From Robertmurraya massiliosenegalensis JC6 (GTDB taxonomy: Bacteria; Bacillota; Bacilli; Bacillales; Cytobacillaceae): 64,000 nt of DNA. Both the position numbers and the translations under genes were made by a program. The notes beneath the pieces are model-generated. The model saw nothing but the letters and a program-made list of their open reading frames with translations, ran no database searches and was not told the DNA's origin. The stretch is taken from NCBI RefSeq assembly GCF_000311725.1, contig NZ_HE978516.1, positions 288,671 to 352,670 of the forward strand, read 5' to 3'. Shown piece by piece: positions 50,714-59,982 of this stretch (position 1 is the stretch's first letter; each line of letters starts with the position of its first letter).

Positions 50714-52312
50714 TTAAGCTATACGCTCCTGCATGATTTTCTTTGGAATATATACAGTAAAGATTGCTCCTCCATCTTTTTGATTTACCACTTCAACAGT
50801 CCCACGAAGATCTTCCACCACTTCTTTAACAAGAGATAAACCATAGCCCCTTTCCTTCTCCTTTTTTGTAGAATATCCTCTTTTGAATATATAAGGTAAA
50901 TCCTGTTCTTTTATCCCTCGACCACTATCAGCGACTTCAAAAATAATGTCATGGCCTTCATCTGTCGCAAAAAAGGATACTTTTTTTTCCTCGACATCAC
51001 CTACTGCCTCTATTGCGTTATCTAATAGGTTTCCTAAAATCGTAATTAATTTTGCCATATCAATATGCTTCGGAATTTCCTGAATGGAAGTATTTTCATC
51101 AATATGCAAGGTAACCTTCTTTTCCGAAGCTTTTCCTATTTTCCCTAGCAAAATCGCTTGAACGGTATGATTATGAATATCCTCTAATAATACTTTAGTT
51201 TGATCATGATACAAGCTAGACTCTAATTGAATTAACTCAATAGCTTCTTTATAGTTACCAAGCTGCAGCAATCCAGATAACACGTACAACTTATTTTTAT
51301 ACTCATGAGTTTGAGCTCTTAAATCTTCAGAATATTGTCTAACCTCCGACAAAGTATTTAACATTTCCTGAATTTCTGTTTTATCTCTGAATGTCGCAAC
51401 TACGCCAACTACTGTATCATTTTCAATGATCGGAGTTTTGTTCACGATAGCGACTCGATTACCAACAACCATTTCCATGTCACGTTCAATTTTTCCAGTC
51501 TTTAAAACGTCATACATTTTTAGTGTGGGTAAAATCTCTTCAATTTTCTTATACCTAACGTCCTCTTCTATACCAATAACTTTTTTCGCATTTTCATTCA
51601 TCGTTGTAATATGTCCTGACTGATCTATCGCCACAATCCCATCTCTTATCGAGTGTAATACTGCACTACGTTCTCGATAAAGAGCAGCAATCTGCTGTGG
51701 CTCTAATCCTAATGTATCCTTTCTAATACTTCTCGCTAATAGAACACTACCTATAGCCCCTATTAAGATGACAAATAAAGCAAGCCCACTAATTTTAATA
51801 ATTCGATTAAATATAATGGTTTTTACATCGTCCATCATAAATCCAACTGAAACAATTCCTATAATTTCCCCACTTTCGTTAAATATCGGGGCCTTTCCTC
51901 GTAACGATGGACCTAATGTACCAACGGCTTTTGACATATAATAAGATCCATTTATTAATGCTAAATCATTATCTCCACCAACCATCTTTTTTCCTATTTT
52001 ATTAGGGTCTGGGTGAGAGTAGCGTATGCTATCTTTATTACCTATAACGATAAATTCCGCTCCAATTTCTTTTTTTAAACTCTCCATAAAGGGCTGAATA
52101 AAGATTGACGGATCTTCTAATTCAAACGCTTCTCTAATAGATGGCATAAAGGAGACAGCCGTTGCAACATGTAAGGCACGATTTCCTATATTTTCTTCTG
52201 TTTGTTCCATTTCAATAATCGCATTTATACTTGTTAGTAATAATGTAATAAATAAGATTAATGTTAAAACTAATGTTAAAATTTTTGTTTGCAGAGTAAC
52301 TTTTTTCAACAT
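50714..52312 (-). CDS. CitA/DcuS-family sensor histidine kinase
   Basis: 532 residues: membrane segment at about 10-30, an extracytoplasmic sCache-type sensor domain to about residue 170 (GNRALHVATAVSFMPSIREA, IVGIVSVGFMMDD), second membrane segment at 173-192, a PAS domain around 215-320 (HSIRDGIVAIDQSGHITTMN), then the SpoOB-type phospho-acceptor helix (RAQTHEYKNKLYVLSGLLQL, His near 340) and a HATPase domain (LGNLLDNAIEAVG, EVADSGRGI, KRGYSTKKEKERGYGLSLV). This is the standard layout of carboxylate sensors. GGAGAA precedes the ATG. Confidence 0.93.
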   Translation of the reverse strand: MLKKVTLQTKILTLVLTLILFITLLLTSINAIIEMEQTEENIGNRALHVATAVSFMPSIREAFELEDPSIFIQPFMESLKKEIGAEFIVIGNKDSIRYSHPDPNKIGKKMVGGDNDLALINGSYYMSKAVGTLGPSLRGKAPIFNESGEIIGIVSVGFMMDDVKTIIFNRIIKISGLALFVILIGAIGSVLLARSIRKDTLGLEPQQIAALYRERSAVLHSIRDGIVAIDQSGHITTMNENAKKVIGIEEDVRYKKIEEILPTLKMYDVLKTGKIERDMEMVVGNRVAIVNKTPIIENDTVVGVVATFRDKTEIQEMLNTLSEVRQYSEDLRAQTHEYKNKLYVLSGLLQLGNYKEAIELIQLESSLYHDQTKVLLEDIHNHTVQAILLGKIGKASEKKVTLHIDENTSIQEIPKHIDMAKLITILGNLLDNAIEAVGDVEEKKVSFFATDEGHDIIFEVADSGRGIKEQDLPYIFKRGYSTKKEKERGYGLSLVKEVVEDLRGTVEVVNQKDGGAIFTVYIPKKIMQERIA

Positions 52313-52415
52313 AGTTGGATTCTCCTTACATTTATGTAAGCGTGTTCATTTTATACAATCTTAACATAATATTCTGAATTTACAACCAGAAATTAGGTAA
52401 TCATTTACAATTATT

Positions 52416-53420
52416 CTATGAAATAATGATTTGCAATCTCTCAAGTGTGTACTCTATGTCTTCTGTTTTTATATCCTTATGGACAACGAAACGAATAACA
52501 GATTCCTCTTCTAATTTCACAAGAATGCCGTTATCTTTTAGAAATTGGATACATGTATGATCATCCAATTGTAACGCCTTACAGTTTACCAATACAATAT
52601 TTGTTTCAACTGGGTATTCTAGTTGAAGTCCATTTATCTTTTCGATTTCCCTTCCTAAAAATTTTGCTAAGTCGTGATCCCTGTTTAGTCGATTCACCAT
52701 ATTTTCTAACGCATATATCCCAGTAGCTGCTAAATATCCAATCTGCCTCATTCTGCCTCCAAGATTTCTGCGCCACTTCCTAGCTTCTTCAATAAAGGCT
52801 TCTGTCCCAGCCAAAATTGACCCAGCTGGAGTTGCTAATCCTTTTGATAAACAAATCGATACGGTATCTGTATATTGGGTAAACTGTTTTATGTCTTGCT
52901 GAAGTGCAACTGCTGCATTAAAAAGCCTTGCTCCATCCATATGGACTGTAATACCTTTATTTTGGGCAAAAGTATATAATTCTTTTAAATAAGAAGTTGA
53001 AACGACTGAACCTGCTGATCTAGCATGGGTGTTCTCAATTGAAATAATGGAGGTCTTTTCATGTGGAATTTGCTTCAAGATTTGCAATGGAATCGCACCA
53101 CGACACCCTGCTAATGCTACTACGTTAACCCTTGCTAGTGATTCAACACCCTCTCTCTCCGAACAATTAAGATGCGATTTACTTTCTACTATTATTTCGT
53201 CTCCATGCTTAGAGTTAACTAAAATTGAAATTAAATTTCCTTGGGTACCACTTGATACGAAGAGAGAGTCTTCTTTCCCTAAAAGTTCTGCAACCATCTT
53301 CTCTAATCGATTGACTGTTGGATCTTCTTGATAACCATCATCCCCTACTTCAGCATGATACATGGCATCTAGCATCTCCCTTATTGGCTTTGTTACCGTA
53401 TCACTTCGAAAATCAATCAT
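52416..53420 (-). CDS. ltaA: low-specificity L-threonine aldolase
   Basis: PLP enzyme cleaving L-threonine or allo-threonine to glycine and acetaldehyde. 334 residues. The start IDFRSDTVTKPIREMLDAM is the family signature. HMDGARLFNAAVAL near residue 165 and the PLP-lysine region SICLSKGLATPAGSILAG near 195-212 are present, with NLGGRMRQIGYLAATGIYAL near 225. AAAGGAG precedes the ATG. It stands alone, with a 100-bp gap to the sensor kinase. Confidence 0.93.
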   Translation of the reverse strand: MIDFRSDTVTKPIREMLDAMYHAEVGDDGYQEDPTVNRLEKMVAELLGKEDSLFVSSGTQGNLISILVNSKHGDEIIVESKSHLNCSEREGVESLARVNVVALAGCRGAIPLQILKQIPHEKTSIISIENTHARSAGSVVSTSYLKELYTFAQNKGITVHMDGARLFNAAVALQQDIKQFTQYTDTVSICLSKGLATPAGSILAGTEAFIEEARKWRRNLGGRMRQIGYLAATGIYALENMVNRLNRDHDLAKFLGREIEKINGLQLEYPVETNIVLVNCKALQLDDHTCIQFLKDNGILVKLEEESVIRFVVHKDIKTEDIEYTLERLQIIIS

Positions 53421-53731
53421 TATTCCTCTACTCCTTTATCGCAAGTTAATTATCCAAATTGGGCGTTTCCATTTTAGAATATTCTCAACAAAAACGATCA
53501 CCCTTTATTTTCCGGGAAATTCCTACAAAAAAAACATATAAATTCTCATTTTTAAATAGAATTATGTCTATTATTGTTATATAAATCAAAGTTTACTTCT
53601 TTTAACAAGAGAAAGAGGACGTAACGAAAGTAATGGTTAATCAGTTTTTTTATCGCGTTCTTCTTCACATTAGACACAGAATCTTAAACCAATCACTTAG
53701 TTTCAAATTCTTTAGTTGTAAATACAGATTC
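53421..53731. other. intergenic region, no clear feature
   Basis: About 310 bp of AT-rich sequence between the threonine aldolase and a GNAT gene, both on the minus strand. I see promoter-like AT tracts but no ORF, hairpin or repeat that I can support. Confidence 0.5.
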
Positions 53732-54199
53732 TCATAGTACTTTTTCAAAACATAAAACAGTCCACTTATCTCCTTCCTTCTCCTCATAAAAAGAAAATCC
53801 TCTTTTCACCCAAAAATTTAAGGCTCGATCATTCTCCTTAATAACCCCCAATCTTACTTTCTTTATCCCTTTTTCCTTCATTAAAGATTCATATTTATTG
53901 AATGCACCGATCGCATATCCTCGACCTTGAAAATCATGATCTATTATAAGCAGTCCTAACCACGGCATCTTATCTGACGGATTCTCCATAAGGTAATCAA
54001 TTACTCCCACCGGATGTCCATCGTCTATGATAAAATTCATAACAGCACCTTGATGTTTCGATGACTCGTACATGTTTATAATCTCTTCATCAGTCAGCTC
54101 AGCATGCCCCTCAGATAAACAATTAAACTCTTGATTTGAATTCATTATTTTTTTAAGAACATCCATTTGTTCAAGACTTACCGGTTGGAAATCAATCAA
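53732..54199 (-). CDS. GNAT family N-acetyltransferase
   Basis: 155 residues with the GNAT fold: GVIDYLMENPSDKMPWLGLL as the central strands, acetyl-CoA-binding motif A HDFQGRGYAIGAFNKYE (Q-x-x-G-x-G/A) near residue 95, and RLGVIKENDRALNFWVKRGF near 125. Start is TTG, eight bases after GGAG. Substrate cannot be inferred. Confidence 0.82.
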   Translation of the reverse strand: MIDFQPVSLEQMDVLKKIMNSNQEFNCLSEGHAELTDEEIINMYESSKHQGAVMNFIIDDGHPVGVIDYLMENPSDKMPWLGLLIIDHDFQGRGYAIGAFNKYESLMKEKGIKKVRLGVIKENDRALNFWVKRGFSFYEEKEGDKWTVLCFEKVL

Positions 54200-54252
54200 A
54201 CTTTACACTCCTATCTTCTTTAAATTGATAACCACTTAACGATGTTTAAAAT

Positions 54253-54280
54253 AAAAAAAGTATCCCAATTAAAGGAATAC
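54253..54280 (-). terminator. probable terminator of the XRE regulator gene
   Basis: GTATTCC and GGGATAC arms (one T-G pair) with a 7-base loop, followed on the minus strand by seven T. Weak stem but in the right place. Confidence 0.5.
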
Positions 54281-54444
54281 TCTTTGAAAAAATCGATGAT
54301 GACGGATTGCTTAATAGACATGGCAATATCGAATGACAGGCTGTTAAGGATACGATTTTCATCCCAGACTATGCTTTGCCATCAAAATCCATTGTGATCA
54401 ACCTCAGTTATTTATAAATACTCCACCAACTTATAAGAAAGCGT

Positions 54445-54786
54445 TCATGAATCAGGCTTATAAAGCTCCTTCAAAATATTAAGTGCCTTCTTTTGACGAC
54501 TTTCATTTTGCTCTGACATTAGTAATACCGTTTCCCGAATGACTTCGTTTTTGAAGACCTGCTGTAATTCCTCATCAAATAAAGATGATACATTAACTTG
54601 CAGTGCCTCAGCTATTTTTTCCAACGTATGTAATTGTACATTGGTCTCCCCGCGCTCCAAACGTCCTACATAGCTGCCAGTAGAGTCAATCGCTTCTGCT
54701 AATTGTTCTTGTGTCATTTTTCGTAGTTTTCGCAACTCACGTATTCGAAATCCAAGTAACTTAGCTGTTGAGTCATCATTATACAT
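54445..54786 (-). CDS. XRE-family transcriptional regulator
   Basis: 113 residues. Residues 10-65 are a Cro/C1 helix-turn-helix (IRELRKLRKMTQEQLAEAID, GSYVGRLERGETNVQLHTL). The remainder is a helical tail (ESRQKKALNILKELY) resembling SinR/SlrR-type regulators that dimerise. GAAGGTG precedes the ATG. It is divergent from a Spo0E-like phosphatase gene and two AAGGACWATT repeats lie between them, which suggests it controls itself and that gene. Confidence 0.85.
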   Translation of the reverse strand: MYNDDSTAKLLGFRIRELRKLRKMTQEQLAEAIDSTGSYVGRLERGETNVQLHTLEKIAEALQVNVSSLFDEELQQVFKNEVIRETVLLMSEQNESRQKKALNILKELYKPDS

Positions 54787-54850
54787 AATTAAAACACCTT
54801 CACTTTAACCAAATTTTAGACAATCATTAGAAGTCTGTGCAGGTATTTTT

Positions 54851-54889
54851 AAGGACTATTTTATATTTTTTGTACTTATAAGGACAATT
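54851..54889. promoter_or_regulatory. direct repeats between XRE and Spo0E-like genes, candidate operator
   Basis: AAGGACTATT (54851-54860) and AAGGACAATT (54880-54889) are direct repeats 29 bp apart, about three helical turns. A TATAAT box follows at 54896-54901, facing the Spo0E-like gene. The divergent XRE protein is the natural candidate to bind. Confidence 0.35.
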
Positions 54890-55027
54890 ATGTATTATAA
54901 TGTAAATAAGCCAAAAGTCCTCAGTTCTCATTTACGACACTTGTAAAACTTATACTCTTTTTCTGCATGATAAAACACAAAGTTACATTATACTTATTGT
55001 TGTTATTTCCAAGAAAGGAACATATCA

Positions 55028-55189
55028 GTGATGGAGCAAAAAAAACTGCGAGAAGAATTCGAATTACTTAGAGGCAAAATGATTAGACTTGGAATGAAAT
55101 TTGGATTAGATCATGTGAAAGTAATAGAATTAAGCCAGAAAGTAGATAAGTTACATAACCAACTTTATCAAATGCAGAAGAAGGAATAG
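55028..55189 (+). CDS. Spo0E-like sporulation regulatory phosphatase
   Basis: A 52-53 residue protein beginning GTG-ATG eight to eleven bases after AAAGGA. It reads LREEFELLRGKMIRLGMKFG, then LDHVKVIELSQKVDKLHNQL. The SQxxDxL core with preceding LR..M......GL is the Spo0E family signature; these two-helix proteins dephosphorylate Spo0A~P and delay sporulation. The usual SQELD is here SQKVD: the second acidic residue, Asp, is kept. It is divergent from an XRE regulator. Confidence 0.82.
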   Translation: MMEQKKLREEFELLRGKMIRLGMKFGLDHVKVIELSQKVDKLHNQLYQMQKKE

Positions 55190-55296
55190 CAAATCACTAC
55201 TTCCGATTTGCAAGCTATCCATATTTTCCAATAAAATGTAGTAGACTTACACATAAGGAAATAATTCTAGTATTATTCATTCCTTCTAAATACTGC

Positions 55297-55431
55297 TTAT
55301 GATTTTGCGAAGGCTGCTTTGACTCGCTCTATTTCTACACAACTACAAGCATATGTTTTTTGTGGAAAGGCTAAGAAATAATTGCTCATTATAAGCATTG
55401 TTAACAACACAAAAAACGTTCGAGTCTTCAT
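55297..55431 (-). pseudogene. secreted TIMP/NTR-like protein, N-terminal fragment
   Basis: 44 codons from ATG 55431 (GGAGG upstream) to TAA 55297. A signal peptide (FFVLLTMLIMSNYFLAF) is followed by YACSCVEIERVKAAFAKS, which matches the N-terminus of Bacillus tissue-inhibitor-of-metalloproteinase-like proteins (ACSC...VK.AF..S..VF.G). The rest of the domain is missing, so a deletion or stop ended the gene. The first residues could still be exported. Confidence 0.5.
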
Positions 55432-55538
55432 TAATAGTTCCTCCATTAACAATCATGTCATAAAAAGAACATTAATCCATCTTGATTAACGCTCCATCTC
55501 TTACTAGCATAATTATCCACTCTCGTTGCTTACATTCG

Positions 55539-56006
55539 CTAATTCGCTATTTTCAATTTCATTAATCCATAGAGCATGTAAATTAGAAATACCACAAAAA
55601 TTGTAGTTGGAAATGCTAAAAGAATAAGTAAATTATTAATAGGCACAGGCGTAATTAGAGCAAAAATATAACTCAGTGCCACTACAATCACAAATAAGAA
55701 AATGTGCCCAACGAAATACTGTTTTACAATTGATTGATTTTTTCTATCTTTTCTATGTTTAATAAAGTACACCATGCTCATTAGTACAAACAAAATATAG
55801 AACATTGACTCGAAACCTTCTGTCCATTTTCCAAATAGGTCTATCGTTCTAACATCCTCATTGGTCAAAAAACTAGTTGAACTCCAGTGTTCCGACATAT
55901 TAAGACGATGATTCCACAATAATGCGTAGCCAAAGTAAAGTAATAGCATTAAAACAAAGTATAGGTAGAGTGCTTTATCCATTATTGCCTTCGTTAATTT
56001 TTGCAA
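55539..56006 (-). CDS. membrane protein, unknown function
   Basis: 155 residues with four membrane segments (about 12-30, 66-86, 98-118, 124-150) and one polar loop (RLNMSEHWSSTSFLTNEDV). Start is TTG, seven bases after GGGAGGG. No conserved family motif is recognised. It is followed by the TIMP-like fragment on the same strand. Confidence 0.62.
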   Translation of the reverse strand: MQKLTKAIMDKALYLYFVLMLLLYFGYALLWNHRLNMSEHWSSTSFLTNEDVRTIDLFGKWTEGFESMFYILFVLMSMVYFIKHRKDRKNQSIVKQYFVGHIFLFVIVVALSYIFALITPVPINNLLILLAFPTTIFVVFLIYMLYGLMKLKIAN

Positions 56007-56247
56007 TAAATATCCCTCCCTTTATGTTCGAAGTTGTATTTACTCTACATTTAACATTATATACCAAATAGTTAGGCAAAAGGTTTCGTTTTCGTCGGAA
56101 TTATTAAATTATTAAGCATTATACGTACGATGGCATCCATAATAAAAGGTACCCACTTTTTTATGGAAAGCACCCATTACTTTCAGTATGATTCTTCACA
56201 AATAGGAACATAGTGGGTGAATGTTCTTCCTGCACAATCCAACAATA

Positions 56248-56679
56248 CTAATCTAATTTTTTATATAATAAATACTGCTTATGGCCTTCGGGATAATCTT
56301 CTATTATTCCACATACCTCATAACCTAAGCTTTTATAAAAATCAGGAGCTTGAAAACTAAACGTATCCACTTTGATCATGCGGCATTTCTTCTCTACAGC
56401 ATATTTTTCTGCTCCTTTTATAAGCTGTATACCAAAACCCTTCCCTCGATGGTTTTCATCAACCCAAAGAAATTGAATATATAGACTTTGCATTTTGGTA
56501 TTTCCTGAAATACCTCCAATGATATTGCCTTCTTCATCCTTAATTTTAAAACAAAATTCTTCGTCGACAAAATTCACATCTTTTTCTGACAGATGTTTTA
56601 GATTATATTCCTTTAATCGTTGCCGAATGTACGGGGGATCCTTTGGACTCCACTTTGTGTCAATCACTATATCTCGCAA
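56248..56679 (-). CDS. GNAT family N-acetyltransferase
   Basis: I start it at TTG 56679, nine bases after AGGAGG; the frame extends 56 codons upstream but that part lacks a site. The 143 residues have GNAT features: IIGGISGNTKMQSLYIQFLW, acetyl-CoA motif A VDENHRGKGFGIQLIKGAE near residue 75 and KVDTFSFQAPDFYKSLGYEV near 105. The C-terminal HKQYLLYKKL is common in this branch of Bacillus acetyltransferases, often annotated as antibiotic or small-molecule acetyltransferases. Substrate unknown. Confidence 0.8.
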   Translation of the reverse strand: MRDIVIDTKWSPKDPPYIRQRLKEYNLKHLSEKDVNFVDEEFCFKIKDEEGNIIGGISGNTKMQSLYIQFLWVDENHRGKGFGIQLIKGAEKYAVEKKCRMIKVDTFSFQAPDFYKSLGYEVCGIIEDYPEGHKQYLLYKKLD

Positions 56680-56880
56680 TCTTTTGAACCTCCTAGTATT
56701 TTGAGAATGTTTTTTTGCAACACTTCGAAAATATTTTTTAATTGATAGAGTATATTTGGAATGTTGTAAAGGCATTGGTCCCCAGGTCCAGGGCATTGGA
56801 AGTGGCAGGAAAGTCCATATTCCCCCTTGATTTAAGCTTTTCTTCACTTACTTATCCATCTTATTATATAATGACCAAAA

Positions 56881-57681
56881 CTATACTAATCGTCTATTCT
56901 TCTGGTCGTACATCACTACGGTTACAATTGAAAAAAGAACTATCACAGTATTTGCAGCAATGGTTCCCTCCCATGTCATAGTCATGGTGCCAAAGATCGG
57001 AGATGCAGCATTGAACATAGTATGGAATAATACACACAGAAACACTCCGCCTTTTCCTGATATTTTGTAGATGGCCCCGTATAAAAATCGAAATGCCATC
57101 AGTTGAACGGCAAACATCCAAAAGTTAATAAGCCCCTCTCCGTGATTCGTCCCAGGAATGAAGAAGAGAGGGATATGCCATAAAATCCAAATGGCTCCAA
57201 CAAAAACAGAAGATAGAACAAAACCATATTTTTTGGCAAGTGCAGGCTGCAATATGTACATCCAGCCAGCTTCCTCCAAGCCACCAATAATGAGATTACC
57301 AGGTAGGGATAGGAAGAACGTAAAAAATGGAAGCGCCATTTCTGTGCTGCCTGAAACTGCGATATGGATCAAAAAATACAATGCTAGCGCTGCAGCAACA
57401 AACAAATAGAGAGAGAGGTTATTTTTAACGTAAAAAACCGTTTTCAACCATTCCTTAAAATCTGCTATTTTGTTATTTTTCTTTAGAACGATATATGAAG
57501 CAATAGCGGGCGACAAAATATAGATTGCAAAAGGAATATTCATCACGAATTGCTGGAATGAGTGAACCCAATTATGAACCGAATATCCGAATTGCCCAAG
57601 AACAATCAAAGCACCTGACACAAGATAGGCTATTGAAAATGTCAGAGCCATAAATTGTACAATGATTTTTTTGTCTGTCAT
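56881..57681 (-). CDS. CPBP family intramembrane protein (CAAX protease-like)
   Basis: 266 residues with about eight membrane segments. The CPBP motifs are present: GGLEEAGWMYILQPAL near residue 135 (family EExxxR), AIWILWHIPLFF near 165 and VLFHTMFNAASP near 220. The Arg of EExxxR is Met here (EEAGWM), while both Glu and the two His are kept. The family includes prenyl-protein proteases and bacteriocin self-immunity proteins. GAGGTGA precedes the ATG. It is unlinked to any bacteriocin gene I can see. Confidence 0.82.
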   Translation of the reverse strand: MTDKKIIVQFMALTFSIAYLVSGALIVLGQFGYSVHNWVHSFQQFVMNIPFAIYILSPAIASYIVLKKNNKIADFKEWLKTVFYVKNNLSLYLFVAAALALYFLIHIAVSGSTEMALPFFTFFLSLPGNLIIGGLEEAGWMYILQPALAKKYGFVLSSVFVGAIWILWHIPLFFIPGTNHGEGLINFWMFAVQLMAFRFLYGAIYKISGKGGVFLCVLFHTMFNAASPIFGTMTMTWEGTIAANTVIVLFSIVTVVMYDQKNRRLV

Positions 57682-58068
57682 ATTACTTCACCTCACGTTT
57701 TGAAGGAACATTATGCTTTGACTTTCTCCCGTGCAGCTCACGTCTTAGAAGTTTTTTCACTTGTTAAAGCCACATTTCTCATAACAATTATAGCTTACTT
57801 ATTTCTTACCTGAAGATCCACAACTATTTAGTCTGCTTATATGTTTTCTATTAAAAAATAATTATAGATTTAAGAAGTAATGTCCCATTACTCTATTTCT
57901 CCAATAAATTGGTCTGTTTCGTACACATTCTCATTTATATACCCGTATTCATTATTCGTTTCTTCGTTTATTTGATAAATTGAATATATCCAATGTCGTT
58001 AAAGGGTTATTAGTATTCAAATCCATTATGATAAAATTAGAGCATAATGGATCATAGGAGGATTTATT
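57682..58068. other. intergenic region upstream of nos
   Basis: About 386 bp between divergent genes. It contains the nos ribosome site (AGGAGG at about 58057-58062) and a TATGAT box near 58027 that may be the -10 element. I see no repeat, hairpin or gene. Confidence 0.4.
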
Positions 58069-59148
58069 TTGACTACCGAATTACTTCAAGAAGCCCATGA
58101 TTTTATTCATTCTTGCTATAAAGAATTAAATAAAACGGAGCAGGAACTAGAAAATAGATTGAATGATGTTAAGCAACAGATACAAAGCGACGGCTTTTAT
58201 GAACACACATTCGAGGAACTTGAATATGGAGCAAAAGTAGCTTGGCGCAATAGTAATCGTTGTATCGGAAGATTATTTTGGGATTCTTTACATGTTTTCG
58301 ACAAGAGGAACCTAAACACAGAAGAAAAAATAATGGAAGCCCTATTTGAGCACATCGATTATGCAACCAATCATGGACGTATTCGCCCTACCATAACTAT
58401 TTTTTCACAACAAAAACCGGATGCAACTGTTCGTATATGGAATCATCAATTGATCCGCTACGCAGGTTATAAAACAGAGCAAGGTATTATCGGGGATCCC
58501 CACTCTGTATCGTTTACAGAAACGTGTATAAATCTTGGATGGGAACCGAAGTTTGGAAGATTTGATGTCTTACCTTTAGTCGTTCAATTGAATGGGAATC
58601 CGCCAAAATTAGTTGAGATACCAGAAAAACACCTTCTCGAAGTTCCCCTTCGTCATCCACATTATCAATGGTTTGAAGATTTAAACTTAAAATGGTATGC
58701 CGTACCGATGATTTCGGATATGATCCTAGAAATTGGGGGCATTACGTATACGGCCGCTCCTTTTAATGGTTGGTACATGGGGACAGAAATTGGAGCACGA
58801 AACTTAGCAGATGAAGCACGGTATAATATGCTTCCGCAAATAGGGAACTTAATGGAATTGGATGTTCAAAGTCATAGTACGTTATGGAAAGATCGGGCAC
58901 TTTTAGAATTAAATGCAGCGGTCTTACATTCATTTAAGGAAAAGGGAGTTAGTATCGTTGACCATCATACCGCTGCTCACCAATTTAAAAAATTTGAAGA
59001 AAAAGAAATGGAGAGCGGTCGTTCGATTTCAGGAGATTGGACTTGGCTTATCCCACCATTAGCACCGGCTACAACACATATTTTCCATAAGCCTTACAAT
59101 AACGAAATTAGAAAACCAAACTATTTTCATCAACCAAAACCCTATTAA
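58069..59148 (+). CDS. nos: nitric oxide synthase oxygenase
   Basis: Bacterial NOS that oxidises arginine to citrulline and NO with heme and a pterin, using general cellular reductases since no reductase domain is attached. 359 residues, as in B. subtilis. Cys65 in AWRNSNRCIGR is the heme thiolate; FNGWYMGTEIGARNL near 230 holds the arginine-binding Glu, and HHTAAHQF with SGDWTWLIPPLAPATT forms the pterin end. Start TTG follows AGGAGG. NO protects Bacillus from oxidative stress and antibiotics. Followed by a terminator. Confidence 0.96.
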   Translation: MTTELLQEAHDFIHSCYKELNKTEQELENRLNDVKQQIQSDGFYEHTFEELEYGAKVAWRNSNRCIGRLFWDSLHVFDKRNLNTEEKIMEALFEHIDYATNHGRIRPTITIFSQQKPDATVRIWNHQLIRYAGYKTEQGIIGDPHSVSFTETCINLGWEPKFGRFDVLPLVVQLNGNPPKLVEIPEKHLLEVPLRHPHYQWFEDLNLKWYAVPMISDMILEIGGITYTAAPFNGWYMGTEIGARNLADEARYNMLPQIGNLMELDVQSHSTLWKDRALLELNAAVLHSFKEKGVSIVDHHTAAHQFKKFEEKEMESGRSISGDWTWLIPPLAPATTHIFHKPYNNEIRKPNYFHQPKPY

Positions 59149-59200
59149 TTTTTTGCGAGAAGGAGTCACTAATTTATTTTCCTAAATAAGAGTTGTTACT

Positions 59201-59234
59201 GGCACTATCCTAAAGAAGGAGAAGTGCCTTTTTT
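59201..59234 (+). terminator. intrinsic terminator of nos
   Basis: GGCACT and AGTGCC arms around a 16-base loop with inner pairs, followed by TTTTTT, about 50 bases after the nos stop. Confidence 0.75.
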
Positions 59235-59272
59235 GTTGAAGTAGTAATTGGAAAAACACAAAGGAGAATGCT

Positions 59273-59755
59273 ATGAAAAACGATTACGTGGTTTTCTTTT
59301 GCCTAGCGATTACTTTACATAATTTAGAAGAAGCGCTATGGTTACCTCAGTGGTCCCAACTTGATTTACCTTTTCAGCAACCCGTAACAGCGGACGAATT
59401 TCATTTTGCCGTGTTGATGATTACCGCACTTGCATATTTAGTGTCTTTTCTATATTTAAAATTCCCCAAATCAAATGGAATAAAATGGGGATTCATTGGT
59501 TTCTTAGGCTCTATGATTTTCAATGCCGTTTTTCCGCATTTATTCATTACGCTATTAACGAACACATACGCACCTGGTTTAGCGACAGCCCTTATATTAA
59601 ATGTTCCCATCAACACGGTAATCCTTTATAAATTACATGAATCAGGTTTAATTACTGTAAAAGAAATCATGATGTCAACAGTTGTCATCGGAATGATTTT
59701 ATTAGCGATAATCCCTCTTTTATTTAAGCTGGGAGGGAGTTTAATCATCTTTTAA
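59273..59755 (+). CDS. HXXEE domain-containing membrane protein
   Basis: 160 residues with about five membrane segments. The signature HNLEEALWLP (HxxEE) is at residues 16-25, followed by ADEFHFAVLMITALAY and a conserved His in FNAVFPHLFITL near residue 83. These residues may form an intramembrane metal or proton site; the family's function is unknown. GGAGAATGCT precedes the ATG. It sits between nos and a MOSC gene, each separately spaced. Confidence 0.8.
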   Translation: MKNDYVVFFCLAITLHNLEEALWLPQWSQLDLPFQQPVTADEFHFAVLMITALAYLVSFLYLKFPKSNGIKWGFIGFLGSMIFNAVFPHLFITLLTNTYAPGLATALILNVPINTVILYKLHESGLITVKEIMMSTVVIGMILLAIIPLLFKLGGSLIIF

Positions 59756-59982
59756 TGCTGTTTTCGTATAGATGGTGGTTATTTGTAAAAAACCAGAAGC
59801 CGGTTTTATCCTTACATGCCTATACATGAAGTGTGCGACGCACTTTTCGCTCCCTAAATCAGGCATTTTGTTTCTTATTGCTTTCCAAAACAACCGTGTT
59901 TGCGAAATAATTAGTTGGGATTTATGGACAGAAAATTCCTTTCATGTCATAACAACTATCACATTATTAGGAGGAGATACAT

